From assembly GCA_947627615.1 (NCBI GenBank), contig CANQWS010000002.1:88320-152319 (forward strand): a stretch of 64,000 nt of DNA, read 5' to 3'. The position numbers were made by a program, and so were the translations under genes. The stretch is from an uncultured Muribaculaceae bacterium. GTDB lineage: Bacteria; Bacteroidota; Bacteroidia; Bacteroidales; Muribaculaceae. Below are positions 8,746 to 18,185 of this stretch, in pieces; position 1 is the stretch's first letter, and the number at the start of each line of letters is the position of its first letter. The notes beneath the pieces were generated by a model that saw only the letters and a program-made list of their open reading frames with translations, was not told the DNA's origin and made no database searches.

Positions 8746-9824
8746 CTGACATTGAACCCATCCTGTTCCCCCAGCTTGAAATAGAGGGACCTCTCGTGAT
8801 AGCCGGCCCCTGCAGCGCCGAAACCCGCGAACAGCTGCTCGACACCGCCCGTGAACTAGCATCGAACGGAATCAAAGTGTTCCGTGCCGGAATCTGGAAA
8901 CCGCGCACCAAACCCGGAGGTTTCGAGGGCGTAGGTTCCGAAGGTCTCGAATGGATGAAGGAAGTCCGCGAAGAGACCGGGATGCTTCTGGCAACCGAAG
9001 TAGCCAACAAAAATCACGTTGAAGAAGCCCTGAAAGCCGGCATAGATCTGCTGTGGCTCGGAGCACGTACTTCGGCCAACCCGTTCGCCGTGCAGGAGAT
9101 CGCCGACACTCTGGCCGAGCATAAGGCCGACGTCACCGTTATCGTGAAGAATCCGGTGAATCCGGATCTGGAACTGTGGATAGGCGCCATGCAACGCATC
9201 TACAACGCAGGAATCCGCCGTCTCGGCGCCATTCACCGCGGCTTCTCGTCCTACGGAAAGCACCTCTACCGCAACATGCCCGAATGGCACATACCTATCG
9301 AACTGCGTCTGCGCTACCCCTGGCTCCCCATTATATGCGACCCGTCACACATAGGCGGAAAGCGCGAGCTGATAGCCCCTCTCTCGCAGCAGGCCATGGA
9401 TATGGGATTCAACGGTCTCATCGTGGAAAGCCACTGCAACCCTGACTGCGCCTGGAGCGATGCCGCACAGCAGATAACCCCGGAAATACTCAACTTCATT
9501 CTCGGCACTCTGGTAATACGTGACTCCAAGCAGACCACGGAGAGCCTCACTCTCCTGCGCCAGCAGATTGACCGCATTGACAACGACCTGCTCGAGATTC
9601 TTGGCAAACGAATGGGTGTGAGCCGCGAAATCGGACGCTACAAACGCGAGCACCGCATGTCGGTAGTCCAGGCCGGACGCTACAACGATGTCATGCGCAC
9701 CCGCGTCAAGCTCGGAGCCGAGATGGGAATGGGCGAGGAATTCCTCCGCACTGTGCTTCTGGCCATCCATGACGAATCCGTCCGTCAGCAGATTGAAGTA
9801 ATCAACGACCGCTCGAAAATATGA
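8742..9824 (+). CDS. Bifunctional DAHP synthase / chorismate mutase (type II)
   Basis: The fusion links the entry step of the shikimate pathway (PEP + erythrose-4-phosphate) with the branch step chorismate to prephenate. The N-terminal 250 or so residues are a KDO8P-like (type I-beta) DAHP synthase with AGPCSAET, FRAGIWKPRTKPG and CDPSHIGG. The C-terminal 90 or so residues are an AroQ chorismate mutase (LRQQIDRIDNDLLEILGKR, REIGRYKREH). Mutase fusion commonly gives prephenate-type feedback control of the synthase. It overlaps by ATGA on both sides. Confidence 0.95.
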   Translation: MTDIEPILFPQLEIEGPLVIAGPCSAETREQLLDTARELASNGIKVFRAGIWKPRTKPGGFEGVGSEGLEWMKEVREETGMLLATEVANKNHVEEALKAGIDLLWLGARTSANPFAVQEIADTLAEHKADVTVIVKNPVNPDLELWIGAMQRIYNAGIRRLGAIHRGFSSYGKHLYRNMPEWHIPIELRLRYPWLPIICDPSHIGGKRELIAPLSQQAMDMGFNGLIVESHCNPDCAWSDAAQQITPEILNFILGTLVIRDSKQTTESLTLLRQQIDRIDNDLLEILGKRMGVSREIGRYKREHRMSVVQAGRYNDVMRTRVKLGAEMGMGEEFLRTVLLAIHDESVRQQIEVINDRSKI

Positions 9825-10594
9825 AAATTCTCATTCTCGGAGCCGGCAAAATGGGGTCGTTCTTCTGTGACCTGCTGCAACCGGACCATGAAGTGGCAGT
9901 TCTCGACACTGTTCCGGAAAAGCTGCGGTTCACATACGGCGTGCAGCGGTTCGATTCTCCGGATCAGGCCGATGAGTTTGCCCCTGACATGGTCATCAAT
10001 GCCGTGACAGTCAAGCACACACTCCCCGCCTTCCGCTCCATACTGCCGCACCTGCCGGCCACGTGTATCCTCAGCGATATCGCGTCGGTAAAGACAGGCC
10101 TGCCCGAATTCTACAGGGAATGCGGGCATCCGTTCGTATCAACCCACCCCATGTTCGGCCCTACGTTCGCCTCCCTGTCCAATCTTGCCAGCGAGAACGC
10201 CATAATCATCTCAGAAGGCTCGCATCTGGGACAATGCTTCTTCCGCGACCTCTACAGCAGGCTCAAGCTCAACATTGTGGACTACACCTTTGACGAGCAT
10301 GACCTTACGATAGCCTACTCGCTGTCCATACCGTTCGCCTCCACCCTCGTGTTCGGCTCGGTGATGAAACATCAGGACGCTCCCGGAACCACTTTCAAAC
10401 GCCACATGGCTATTGCGAGCGGCCTCATGTCCGAGGACGATTATCTGCTTTCGGAGATTCTGTTCAACCCCAACACCCCTGAGCAGCTCGCCCTGATAAG
10501 CGAAAAGCTCGCCGAACTGCAGGAAATTGTCAAAGAGCGTGATGCAGGCAAAATGAAACGGTTCCTGGACCGTGTGCGCGAAAACATACGCTAA
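9821..10594 (+). CDS. tyrA: Prephenate dehydrogenase
   Basis: Short (257 residues) NAD(P)-dependent prephenate dehydrogenase. The N-terminal Rossmann motif is ILGAGKMGSFFCDLL, and the substrate region is STHPMFGPTFASL. It converts prephenate to 4-hydroxyphenylpyruvate for tyrosine synthesis. No ACT domain is present, which fits regulation at the upstream fusion enzyme. It is the last gene of the operon, coupled by ATGA to the preceding gene. Confidence 0.93.
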   Translation: MKILILGAGKMGSFFCDLLQPDHEVAVLDTVPEKLRFTYGVQRFDSPDQADEFAPDMVINAVTVKHTLPAFRSILPHLPATCILSDIASVKTGLPEFYRECGHPFVSTHPMFGPTFASLSNLASENAIIISEGSHLGQCFFRDLYSRLKLNIVDYTFDEHDLTIAYSLSIPFASTLVFGSVMKHQDAPGTTFKRHMAIASGLMSEDDYLLSEILFNPNTPEQLALISEKLAELQEIVKERDAGKMKRFLDRVRENIR

Positions 10595-10601
10595 TCGTGG
10601 A

Positions 10602-10637
10602 ATCGCCCTGCATTAACATACGAAAAGGTTGGGCGAT
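10602..10637 (+). other. Inverted repeat between tyrA and the fur-type gene
   Basis: ATCGCCC (10602-10608) and GGGCGAT (10631-10637) form a 7-base stem with a 22-base loop. No T-tract follows, so it is a poor terminator. The right arm lies just after the promoter TTG at 10629-10631, so it could equally be an operator or a chance repeat. Confidence 0.3.
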
Positions 10638-10660
10638 GTCGGATTTAATTGCTAACTTTG
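10629..10660 (+). promoter_or_regulatory. Promoter of the Fur-family gene (TTG-21-TAACTTTG)
   Basis: TTG (10629-10631) and TAACTTTG (10653-10660) are separated by 21 bases. The expected transcription start, about 4-5 bases past the -7 element, falls at 10664-10666, only 2-4 bases before the first ATG at 10668. The mRNA would be nearly leaderless unless the ATG at 10698 is the true start. Confidence 0.72.
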
Positions 10661-10667
10661 CTGCGTT

Positions 10668-11183
10668 ATGACTGACGACAAAGCAAAGACAGCGGCCATG
10701 GCTACCTTCACACAGTATATGATTTCACATAGACTGCGCAAAACTCCTGAACGCTATGCGATTCTGGAGAAGGTGTTCGGCACCGCTTCCCATTTCTCCA
10801 TCGACACTCTCCACTCGCTTGTCGACGCCGACGGCTACCACGTGAGCCGCGCCACGGTCTATAACACCATAGAGCTGCTGATTGACGCCGGACTTGTCCG
10901 ACGGCACACCTTCGGTTCGCAGGCTCCGCAATATGAAAAAATAGCGGGTCTGTCAAAGCATTACCATCTGGTGTGCACTTCGTGCGGCAAAATCAAGGAA
11001 ATCAAGGACCCGGAAATTGACGCCATGCTCAATACACGCCGTTTCGGCAAGTTTCATCCAGCATACATGGACCTGAACGTCTACGGTTTGTGTGCCACGT
11101 GCATCCGACGTAGCCGTTCGGCTTCGTCACGCCGTACCGATTCCGGCAGACGGTCCCCGAAAAAACAAAAAACAGGAATTTAA
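10668..11183 (+). CDS. Fur-family metal-responsive transcriptional regulator
   Basis: Winged-helix Fur/Zur/PerR-type repressor, 171 residues. The N-terminal DNA-binding domain is RKTPERYAILEKV ... SRATVYNTIELLIDAGLV. The dimerisation domain holds metal-site histidines in SKHYHLVC and two structural zinc CxxC pairs (C103/C106 and C142/C145). The C-terminus carries an unusual basic, serine-rich tail of about 25 residues. An alternative start at M11 (10698) would leave a leader of about 33 bases and may be the real one, given the promoter position. Whether it senses iron, zinc or peroxide cannot be decided from sequence; a zinc-uptake operon lies at 35246-36864. Confidence 0.9.
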   Translation: MTDDKAKTAAMATFTQYMISHRLRKTPERYAILEKVFGTASHFSIDTLHSLVDADGYHVSRATVYNTIELLIDAGLVRRHTFGSQAPQYEKIAGLSKHYHLVCTSCGKIKEIKDPEIDAMLNTRRFGKFHPAYMDLNVYGLCATCIRRSRSASSRRTDSGRRSPKKQKTGI

Positions 11184-11226
11184 TTCACATCATCCCGATA
11201 GTATCCCAATCAATCTTTAAAAAAGC

Positions 11227-12510
11227 ATGAAAGTAGATGTACTGCTCGGCCTCCAGTGGGGCGATGAAGGAAAAGGAAAAGTTGTTGACGTGCTTACTCC
11301 GAAATATGACGTCGTGGCCCGCTTCCAGGGCGGCCCCAACGCCGGTCACACTCTGGAGTTCGAAGGCAAGAAATATGTGCTCAGGTCCATTCCCTCGGGC
11401 ATATTCCAGCACGGACAGACCAACATAATTGGCAACGGTGTGGTTCTTGACCCCGTTCTTTTCCGCGAAGAAGCCGAAAGTCTGGAACGTTCCGGCGTAG
11501 ACCTCAGGTCAATCCTCAAGATATCAAAGAAAGTCCATCTGATAATGCCCACCCATCGCCTGCTTGACGCAGCCAACGAACGGGCCAAGGGCGGCTCCAA
11601 GATAGGTACCACAGGTAAAGGCATCGGCCCTACATACACTGACAAGATTTCCCGCAACGGTATCCGTCTGGGCGACACTTTGCATAACTTCAAGGACAAA
11701 TACACAGCCGCGCGCAACCGCCATCTGGCCCAGCTGCATGCACTTGGCGAGGACCCCGACATAACCGAACTCGAAAAGAGATGGCTCGAAGCGATTGATT
11801 ATCTGCTCACCTTTGACATCATAGATTCAGAGCACTTCATCAACCGCTGCCTCAGAGACGGCAAATCAGTCCTCTGCGAGGGCGCTCAGGGAACCATGCT
11901 CGACATTGACTTCGGCTCCTATCCCTTTGTCACATCGTCAAACACCATAACCGCCGGCGCCTGCTCGGGACTCGGAGTGGCTCCCAATAAAATCGGCGAA
12001 GTGTTCGGTATCTTCAAAGCCTACTGCACACGTGTGGGCAGCGGACCGTTCCCCACGGAGCTGTTCGACGAAACCGGCAAGGCCATCCGCGACAAAGGCC
12101 ATGAATACGGCGCTGTTACAGGACGCGAACGCCGCTGTGGCTGGATTGACCTTGTTGCCTTACGTTACGCTATAATGGTCAACGGTGTGACCCAGCTCAT
12201 CATGATGAAGAGCGACGTGCTCGATGATTTCGACACCATCAAGGCATGTGTGGCCTACGAAATCAACGGCGAGACCATCACTGACTTCCCCTACTCCATC
12301 GAGGAAGAGGACCTGAAACCTGTCTATGTGGAAATCCCCGGCTGGAAGACCGACATGACCGGAATGAAATCCACCGACGAGTTCCCCAAGGAATTCAACG
12401 ATTACATCGCATTCCTCGAACGCGAGCTGATGACTCCGATTTCAATCGTTTCCATCGGTCCGGACCGCGAGCAGACAATCCTGCGCAAATCACCGCTCCT
12501 GAATAAATAA
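11227..12510 (+). CDS. purA: Adenylosuccinate synthetase
   Basis: GTP-dependent ligation of IMP and aspartate, the first AMP-specific step. It has 427 residues, with the P-loop-like LGLQWGDEGKGKVVD near the N-terminus, GGPNAGHT, and the conserved GRERRCGWIDLVALRY. It lies 43 bases after the Fur-family gene and 23 bases before the DUF1015 gene, with no promoter match between, so it may be co-transcribed with the regulator. Confidence 0.97.
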   Translation: MKVDVLLGLQWGDEGKGKVVDVLTPKYDVVARFQGGPNAGHTLEFEGKKYVLRSIPSGIFQHGQTNIIGNGVVLDPVLFREEAESLERSGVDLRSILKISKKVHLIMPTHRLLDAANERAKGGSKIGTTGKGIGPTYTDKISRNGIRLGDTLHNFKDKYTAARNRHLAQLHALGEDPDITELEKRWLEAIDYLLTFDIIDSEHFINRCLRDGKSVLCEGAQGTMLDIDFGSYPFVTSSNTITAGACSGLGVAPNKIGEVFGIFKAYCTRVGSGPFPTELFDETGKAIRDKGHEYGAVTGRERRCGWIDLVALRYAIMVNGVTQLIMMKSDVLDDFDTIKACVAYEINGETITDFPYSIEEEDLKPVYVEIPGWKTDMTGMKSTDEFPKEFNDYIAFLERELMTPISIVSIGPDREQTILRKSPLLNK

Positions 12511-12533
12511 CCCGGTAACAGCTTTAAACTGCA

Positions 12534-13781
12534 ATGGCAAAAATACGTCCGTTCAGAGGTCTCAGACCGCCACGCGAACTTGTGACTCAGGTAGCGTCCC
12601 GTCCCTACGACGTGCTTAACTCCGAAGAGGCCAGAACCGAGGCAGAGGGCAATCTGCGCTCTCTCTACCACATCATCAAGCCTGAAATAGACTTTGACTG
12701 CACGGTTGACGAACACGATCCCTGCGTCTATGAACGCGCCCGGATGAATTTCGAGAAGTTCCAGAAAGAGGGATGGCTTGTGGAGGACCCGGAGCCCCGC
12801 TATTACATCTATGCGCAGACCATGGAAGGCCGCACCCAGTACGGAATTGTGGTGGCAGCCAACGTGGAGGACTACATGGAAGGGCGCATCAAAAAGCATG
12901 AGCTGACCCGACGGGACAAAGAGGAAGACCGCATGAAGCATGTCAGGGTCAATGATGCCAACATTGAGCCGGTATTCTTCGCTTTCCCTGACAATGAACG
13001 CCTCGAACAGATAATAAAGGAGGTGACATCGGCCGCGCCCGAATATGACTTCACCGCGCCCGACGGTTTCGGCCATCATTTCTGGGTAATCGACAATCCC
13101 GACACCATAAATGAGATAACCGAAGAGTTCAGCCATATACCTTATTTATATATAGCCGACGGACATCACCGCACGGCCGCCGCGGCTCTGGTGGGCGATG
13201 AAAAAGCCAAGGCCAACGCGAACCACACCGGAGATGAGGAATACAACTATTTCCTTGCTGTGGCCTTCCCTGCATCGCACCTGAAAATCATAGACTACAA
13301 CAGAGTTGTCAAGGATCTCAACGGACTCACCCCCGATCAGTTCCTCAAGGCTCTCGAGAAGGATTTCATTGTAGAAGACAAAGGCGCCGAAACCTACCGT
13401 CCATCGGGGCTTCACAACTTCTCCATGTACCTCGGCGGAAAATGGTATTCGCTTACCGCCCGCGAAGGGCGCTATGACGACAGTGACCCCATAGGCGTTC
13501 TTGACGTGACCATCTCTTCCGACCTGATTCTGCGCGACATTCTCGGCATCCATGACCTCCGGTCCGACAAACGGATTGACTTCGTGGGAGGCATACGTGG
13601 TCTCGGCGAGCTTAAACGTAGAGTGGATTCAGGCGAAATGGCCATGGCGCTGGCCCTCTATCCGGTGTCGATGCAGCAGCTGATAAACATTGCCGATACC
13701 GGCAACATCATGCCGCCCAAGACCACCTGGTTCGAGCCTAAACTCCGCAGCGGGCTTGTAATCCATAAACTCTCGGACTGA
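12534..13781 (+). CDS. DUF1015-family protein
   Basis: A 415-residue cytosolic protein with no signal peptide. Recognisable family features are the N-terminal IRPFRGLRPP and ASRPYDVLN, and a YIADGHHRTAAA motif at about residues 206-217. That motif resembles the phosphate-binding GHHR-type loop of ParB/sulfiredoxin-like folds, which hints at nucleotide or phosphate chemistry. The function is not established, and I do not assign one. It follows purA by 23 bases and is followed after 4 bases by a small membrane-protein gene. Confidence 0.85.
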   Translation: MAKIRPFRGLRPPRELVTQVASRPYDVLNSEEARTEAEGNLRSLYHIIKPEIDFDCTVDEHDPCVYERARMNFEKFQKEGWLVEDPEPRYYIYAQTMEGRTQYGIVVAANVEDYMEGRIKKHELTRRDKEEDRMKHVRVNDANIEPVFFAFPDNERLEQIIKEVTSAAPEYDFTAPDGFGHHFWVIDNPDTINEITEEFSHIPYLYIADGHHRTAAAALVGDEKAKANANHTGDEEYNYFLAVAFPASHLKIIDYNRVVKDLNGLTPDQFLKALEKDFIVEDKGAETYRPSGLHNFSMYLGGKWYSLTAREGRYDDSDPIGVLDVTISSDLILRDILGIHDLRSDKRIDFVGGIRGLGELKRRVDSGEMAMALALYPVSMQQLINIADTGNIMPPKTTWFEPKLRSGLVIHKLSD

Positions 13782-13785
13782 AACA

Positions 13786-14370
13786 ATGACATCACACGGC
13801 ACATCAGCGACACCACCTTGCGGCATGACTGAAGTGCCGCGTGACGTTAATGGGGTATCGGGTGACGGACCTTTCGTCACGGAATGTTTCCGCATAACGC
13901 CCGCCACTTATCTCAGGGCCTCGTCAGGCAAAGCTCTCCTGTGGTCGCTGGCCATAATGGCATTGCCGCTGGCAGCCTGCCTGATTGCATCGTTTTTCGA
14001 CATCCGCTGGGGCTTTGTGGCTCTCATACTCCTGTTTCTCGTGTTCCCCATGGCCATGACCTACATTTACTTTGACCGGCTTCTCACCGCCGGCGCCCGA
14101 CGCGCGCTCTCGCCGAAACATCTGTCAATCCACCCCGAAGGCTCTATCGCCATCATCTACGAAAGCGCCGATGAGGAAAACCGGCCGCCGGAAACCGAAC
14201 TGGTCCGGTTCGGCGACATTTCGGACGTCACGGTCATGGGCCGGTATCTCGTCATTTCAGTCTCCGGCATGGACCATCAGCTCATCATACCGCTTGAACA
14301 CTGGCCACGTGAATATGACTGGAATAAAATATGCCCCCATGATGGCAACAGCTATTGTCAGCCATCATAA
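13786..14370 (+). CDS. Small membrane protein of unknown function
   Basis: A 194-residue protein with two predicted transmembrane helices (about residues 48-68 and 73-92; ALLWSLAIMALPLAACLIA and VALILLFLVFPMAMTYIYF). A cytosolic C-terminal domain of mixed beta character follows (ELVRFGDISDVTVMGRYLVISV). The pattern resembles YcxB-like two-helix membrane proteins, but I do not recognise the family with confidence. The first 30 or so codons are made of GTGACG-type palindromic repeats, so the true start is uncertain; ATG 13825 is an alternative. Confidence 0.65.
   Translation: MTSHGTSATPPCGMTEVPRDVNGVSGDGPFVTECFRITPATYLRASSGKALLWSLAIMALPLAACLIASFFDIRWGFVALILLFLVFPMAMTYIYFDRLLTAGARRALSPKHLSIHPEGSIAIIYESADEENRPPETELVRFGDISDVTVMGRYLVISVSGMDHQLIIPLEHWPREYDWNKICPHDGNSYCQPS
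13789..13880. repeat. Nested palindromic repeats at the 5' end of the small membrane-protein gene
   Basis: ACATCACACGGCAC (13789-13802) pairs 12/14 with GTGCCGCGTGACGT (13834-13847). GTGACG (13862-13867) pairs perfectly with CGTCAC (13875-13880) across a 7-base loop. GTGACG also occurs at 13841-13846. The stretch is translated in the current gene model but looks like repeat DNA rather than conserved protein. Confidence 0.5.
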
Positions 14371-14385
14371 AAATTAGTAATTTTG
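14355..14385 (+). promoter_or_regulatory. Promoter of purL (TTG-20-TAATTTTG)
   Basis: TTG at 14355-14357 and TAATTTTG at 14378-14385 are 20 bases apart, at consensus spacing. The TTG lies within the 3' end of the preceding gene. The implied leader of about 80 bases (to 14468) shows no riboswitch that I can recognise. Confidence 0.75.
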
Positions 14386-14468
14386 CACTTTAATTTCACG
14401 CATAGAAGTGATTTTATCCATTTGAATCAGAACTAATCTCCTATCACATACCTCAACGCTTCCCCATT

Positions 14469-17400
14469 ATGGTAATCTACTTCAAAAAAGGAGCCTCAGA
14501 AATCATAGCCGTAGAGTCGACCCATAAATTTTCCGATTCGGAAAAGGAGAAACTCTCGTGGCTGTTCGGAGGCGCCAAGCCTCTTGCATCCACTTCGGTC
14601 AAAGGACGGTTCATCGGTCCCCGTAAGGAAATGATAACCCCTTGGAGCACCAATGCGGTGGAAATCACCCAGAACATGGGCATAGAGGGAATCAGCCGCA
14701 TCGAACAGTTCAAATTGACCAGAGAGGAATCACCCCGCTATGACCGCATGCTCGAACGTTTGTATGACGGACTGAACTCTCGTGTGTTTGATGTGTCCCG
14801 CACTCCCGAACCCATTGTCTACATCGAGGATATTTCCGAATACAACCGCTCCGAAGGTCTTGCACTGAGCGCTGACGAGGAACAGTATCTGCGTGAACTC
14901 TCCGAAAAACTCGGACGTCCGCTGACTGACAGCGAAGTCTTCGGATTCTCGCAGGTCAACTCCGAGCATTGCCGTCACAAAATCTTCAACGGCACCTTCA
15001 TTATTGATGGCGAAGAAAAACCGCTCTCCCTCTTCAAGCTCATCAAGAAAACCTCACAGGAAAATCCCAACAAACTCGTGTCGGCCTACAAAGACAACGT
15101 TGCCTTTGTCAAAGGACCCCGCATAGAGCAGTTCGCTCCCAAGAACCCCGACAGGCCCGACATGTTTGACATCTGTCCCATCGACACCGTCATCTCTCTC
15201 AAAGCCGAGACCCACAACTTCCCTACCACGGTCGAGCCCTTCAACGGCGCCGCAACCGGCACCGGAGGCGAAATCCGCGACCGTCTCGGAGGCGGCCGTG
15301 CATCGCTCCCCATAGCCGGTACCGCCGTCTACATGACATCATATCCGCGCATGAGCCCGGAACACAGATGGGAACTCATGAGCAATCCCCGTGTATGGCT
15401 CTACCAGACTCCCTGCGACATCCTCATCAAAGCATCCAACGGTGCCTCGGACTTCGGAAACAAATTCGGTCAGCCGCTCATCTGCGGCTCTCTGCTCACA
15501 TTCGAGCATGACGAGAACGGACGTCTCTATGCCTACGACAAGGTGATCATGCTCGCCGGCGGAGTAGGTTTCGCAGCAAGCAAGGATGCAATAAAAGGCA
15601 CCCCCAAGCCCGGCGAGAAAGTCGTGGTGATGGGTGGTGACAACTACCGCATCGGCATGGGCGGCGGCGCCGTATCGTCCGTAGAGACCGGCCAATATGA
15701 CAACTCCATAGAGCTCAACGCCGTACAGCGTGCCAATCCGGAAATGCAGAAGCGCGTGAGCAACGTTATCCGCGCTCTGGCCGAGGCCGAGGAAAATCCC
15801 ATTGTTTCAATCCATGACCACGGCGCTGGCGGTCACCTGAACGCACTGTCGGAACTCGTGGAAGCCACAGGCGGACACATCGATCTCGATGCCCTCCCCG
15901 TAGGCGATCCCACCCTCTCGGCCAAGGAAATCGTAGGCAACGAAAGTCAGGAACGCATGGGCTTTGTCATCGACGAGCAGCACATAGAATATGTTAACCG
16001 CGTGGCCGAGCGCGAGCGCGCTCCCATGTATGTCGTAGGTGAAACCACCGGCGACGACCGCTTCGTATTCTCCCGCAAGGACGGCGTGAAACCCATAGAT
16101 CTGGCCATGGCCGACATGTTCGGCAACTCGCCCAAGACCGTAATGACTGACAGCACTGTCAACCTGAGCTATCTCCCCGTCGATGCCGTTGAATCCGACA
16201 TAGAGAACTATCTGCGCGATGTGCTCAGCCTTGAAGCCGTTGCCTGCAAGGACTGGCTGACCAACAAGGTTGACCGTTCGGTTACCGGCAAGATAGCCCG
16301 CCAGCAGTGTCAGGGTGAAATCCAGCTGCCGCTGTCGGACTGCGGCGTCGTAGCCCTCGATTACCGCGGCAAGGAAGGCATAGCCACCTCGATAGGCCAC
16401 GCGCCTCAGGTAGCGCTCATTGATTCCGCCCGCGGATCGGTGATGGCTATTGCCGAGGCCCTTACCAACATAGCCGGCGCCCCCATAGCCGACGGCCTGA
16501 AAGGCATCTCGTTGAGCGCCAACTGGATGTGGCCATGCAAGAACCCGGGTGAGGACGCAGCCCTGTATCGTGCGGTCGAAGCATGCAGCAACTTCGCTTG
16601 CGCTCTCGGAATCAACATCCCCACGGGTAAAGACTCCCTGTCAATGACCCAGAAATACGGCGATGATAAAGTTTTTGCCCCTGGCACCATCATCATATCG
16701 GCCGCAGGTGAGGTTACCGACGTGAGAAAAACGGTTACTCCCGTGCTCTCCAACACCAAATCACGCATTTATTATATTGACTTCTCGTCAACGGCCCTGA
16801 GCCTCGGCGGCTCCGCTCTGGCTCAGTCACTCAACCGTCTCGGCGACGAAGCTCCCACGGTTGCCGACGCCGACAGATTCGCCGCCGCGTTCAACGCCGT
16901 GCAGCGTCTTGTGAAACGCGGCTCTCTGCTCGCCATGCACGATGTTGCCGCCGGAGGTCTCGTCACAACACTGCTTGAAATGACATTCGCCAATGTCAAC
17001 GGCGGTATCGAGATGAACACCGAGGCATTTGCCGCCAAGGACGAGAAAGACCTTGTCAAGATACTCTTCGCTGAAAATCCCGCGATTGTAATTCAGGTAG
17101 CCGAAAGCAAAGCCGATTCCGCCGAGCGCCTGCTCAGGGAGGCCGGCGTTGACTTCCGCTACATAGGCAAGCCTGTCGACGAACGCGCGCTGATCATAAA
17201 TCATGAAGGCACCGAACGCCTCATAGGCATTGACCACATGCGCGATGTCTGGTTCCGCTCTTCATACCTCCTTGATGCCGTGCAGAGCGGAGAACAGTGC
17301 GCCCGCATGCGATTCGAGAACTACAAGCGTCAGCCTCTGCGCTACCGTCTGCCCAAAGGATTCAACGGCTCGCTCGCCTCGCGTGGGCTTGTCAACGGAA

Positions 17401-18179
17401 ATCACGGCACAACGGGAGTACGCGCCGCCATTATCCGCGAAAAAGGCGTCAACGGCGACCGCGAAATGGCTTATTCGCTCTACCTTGCCGGATTTGACGT
17501 GAAGGACGTGCACATGACCGATCTCATGAGCGGACGCGAAACTCTTGACGACGTCAACATGATAGTGTTCTGCGGCGGATTCTCCAACTCCGATGTCCTC
17601 GGTTCGGCCAAAGGATGGGCCGGCGGATTCCTCTGGAATGAAAAAGCCAACGAATCGCTGCGCAGATTCTATGCACGCGAGGATACACTCTCGCTCGGCG
17701 TCTGCAACGGTTGCCAGCTTATGATGGAACTCAACCTGATTTGCCCAGAGATGCCCAAGAAAGCAACCATGGAGCATAACATCAGCCACAAGTTTGAATC
17801 GCAGTTCGTAGGCGTGACCATTCCGGAAAACAATTCCGTGATGTTCGGCCCGCTCGCGGGCATGAAGACCGGTATCTGGGTGGCCCACGGCGAAGGCCGC
17901 TTCCACCTGCCCATGCCGCTTAGTGACTACAACGTAGTGCTCAAGTACAACTACTCGTCCTATCCCGGCAACCCCAACGGCTCGCGCGGCGCTGTGGCCG
18001 GCCTCTGCTCTGCCGACGGACGCCATCTTGCAATGATGCCCCATCTCGAACGCGCTATCTTTCCCTGGCAGTGTGCCTACTATCCCTCTTCGCGGCGAAA
18101 CGATGATGTCACCCCCTGGATTGACGCATTCATCAACGCCCGGCGCTGGATTGAACAGCACACCGGAAAGAGCAAATGA
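14469..18179 (+). CDS. purL: Phosphoribosylformylglycinamidine synthase (single chain)
   Basis: Large FGAR amidotransferase, 1236 residues, the usual length for the fused form. The N-terminal FGAM-synthase domains include VNSEHCRHK and ETHNFPTTVEPFNGAATGTGG. The C-terminal class-I glutaminase domain has its nucleophile in GVCNGCQLM (C1079) and a downstream AHGEGRFH segment. It catalyses the fourth step of purine synthesis and is followed by a purF-like gene. It has its own strong promoter. Confidence 0.97.
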   Translation: MVIYFKKGASEIIAVESTHKFSDSEKEKLSWLFGGAKPLASTSVKGRFIGPRKEMITPWSTNAVEITQNMGIEGISRIEQFKLTREESPRYDRMLERLYDGLNSRVFDVSRTPEPIVYIEDISEYNRSEGLALSADEEQYLRELSEKLGRPLTDSEVFGFSQVNSEHCRHKIFNGTFIIDGEEKPLSLFKLIKKTSQENPNKLVSAYKDNVAFVKGPRIEQFAPKNPDRPDMFDICPIDTVISLKAETHNFPTTVEPFNGAATGTGGEIRDRLGGGRASLPIAGTAVYMTSYPRMSPEHRWELMSNPRVWLYQTPCDILIKASNGASDFGNKFGQPLICGSLLTFEHDENGRLYAYDKVIMLAGGVGFAASKDAIKGTPKPGEKVVVMGGDNYRIGMGGGAVSSVETGQYDNSIELNAVQRANPEMQKRVSNVIRALAEAEENPIVSIHDHGAGGHLNALSELVEATGGHIDLDALPVGDPTLSAKEIVGNESQERMGFVIDEQHIEYVNRVAERERAPMYVVGETTGDDRFVFSRKDGVKPIDLAMADMFGNSPKTVMTDSTVNLSYLPVDAVESDIENYLRDVLSLEAVACKDWLTNKVDRSVTGKIARQQCQGEIQLPLSDCGVVALDYRGKEGIATSIGHAPQVALIDSARGSVMAIAEALTNIAGAPIADGLKGISLSANWMWPCKNPGEDAALYRAVEACSNFACALGINIPTGKDSLSMTQKYGDDKVFAPGTIIISAAGEVTDVRKTVTPVLSNTKSRIYYIDFSSTALSLGGSALAQSLNRLGDEAPTVADADRFAAAFNAVQRLVKRGSLLAMHDVAAGGLVTTLLEMTFANVNGGIEMNTEAFAAKDEKDLVKILFAENPAIVIQVAESKADSAERLLREAGVDFRYIGKPVDERALIINHEGTERLIGIDHMRDVWFRSSYLLDAVQSGEQCARMRFENYKRQPLRYRLPKGFNGSLASRGLVNGNHGTTGVRAAIIREKGVNGDREMAYSLYLAGFDVKDVHMTDLMSGRETLDDVNMIVFCGGFSNSDVLGSAKGWAGGFLWNEKANESLRRFYAREDTLSLGVCNGCQLMMELNLICPEMPKKATMEHNISHKFESQFVGVTIPENNSVMFGPLAGMKTGIWVAHGEGRFHLPMPLSDYNVVLKYNYSSYPGNPNGSRGAVAGLCSADGRHLAMMPHLERAIFPWQCAYYPSSRRNDDVTPWIDAFINARRWIEQHTGKSK

Positions 18180-18185
18180 CACAAG

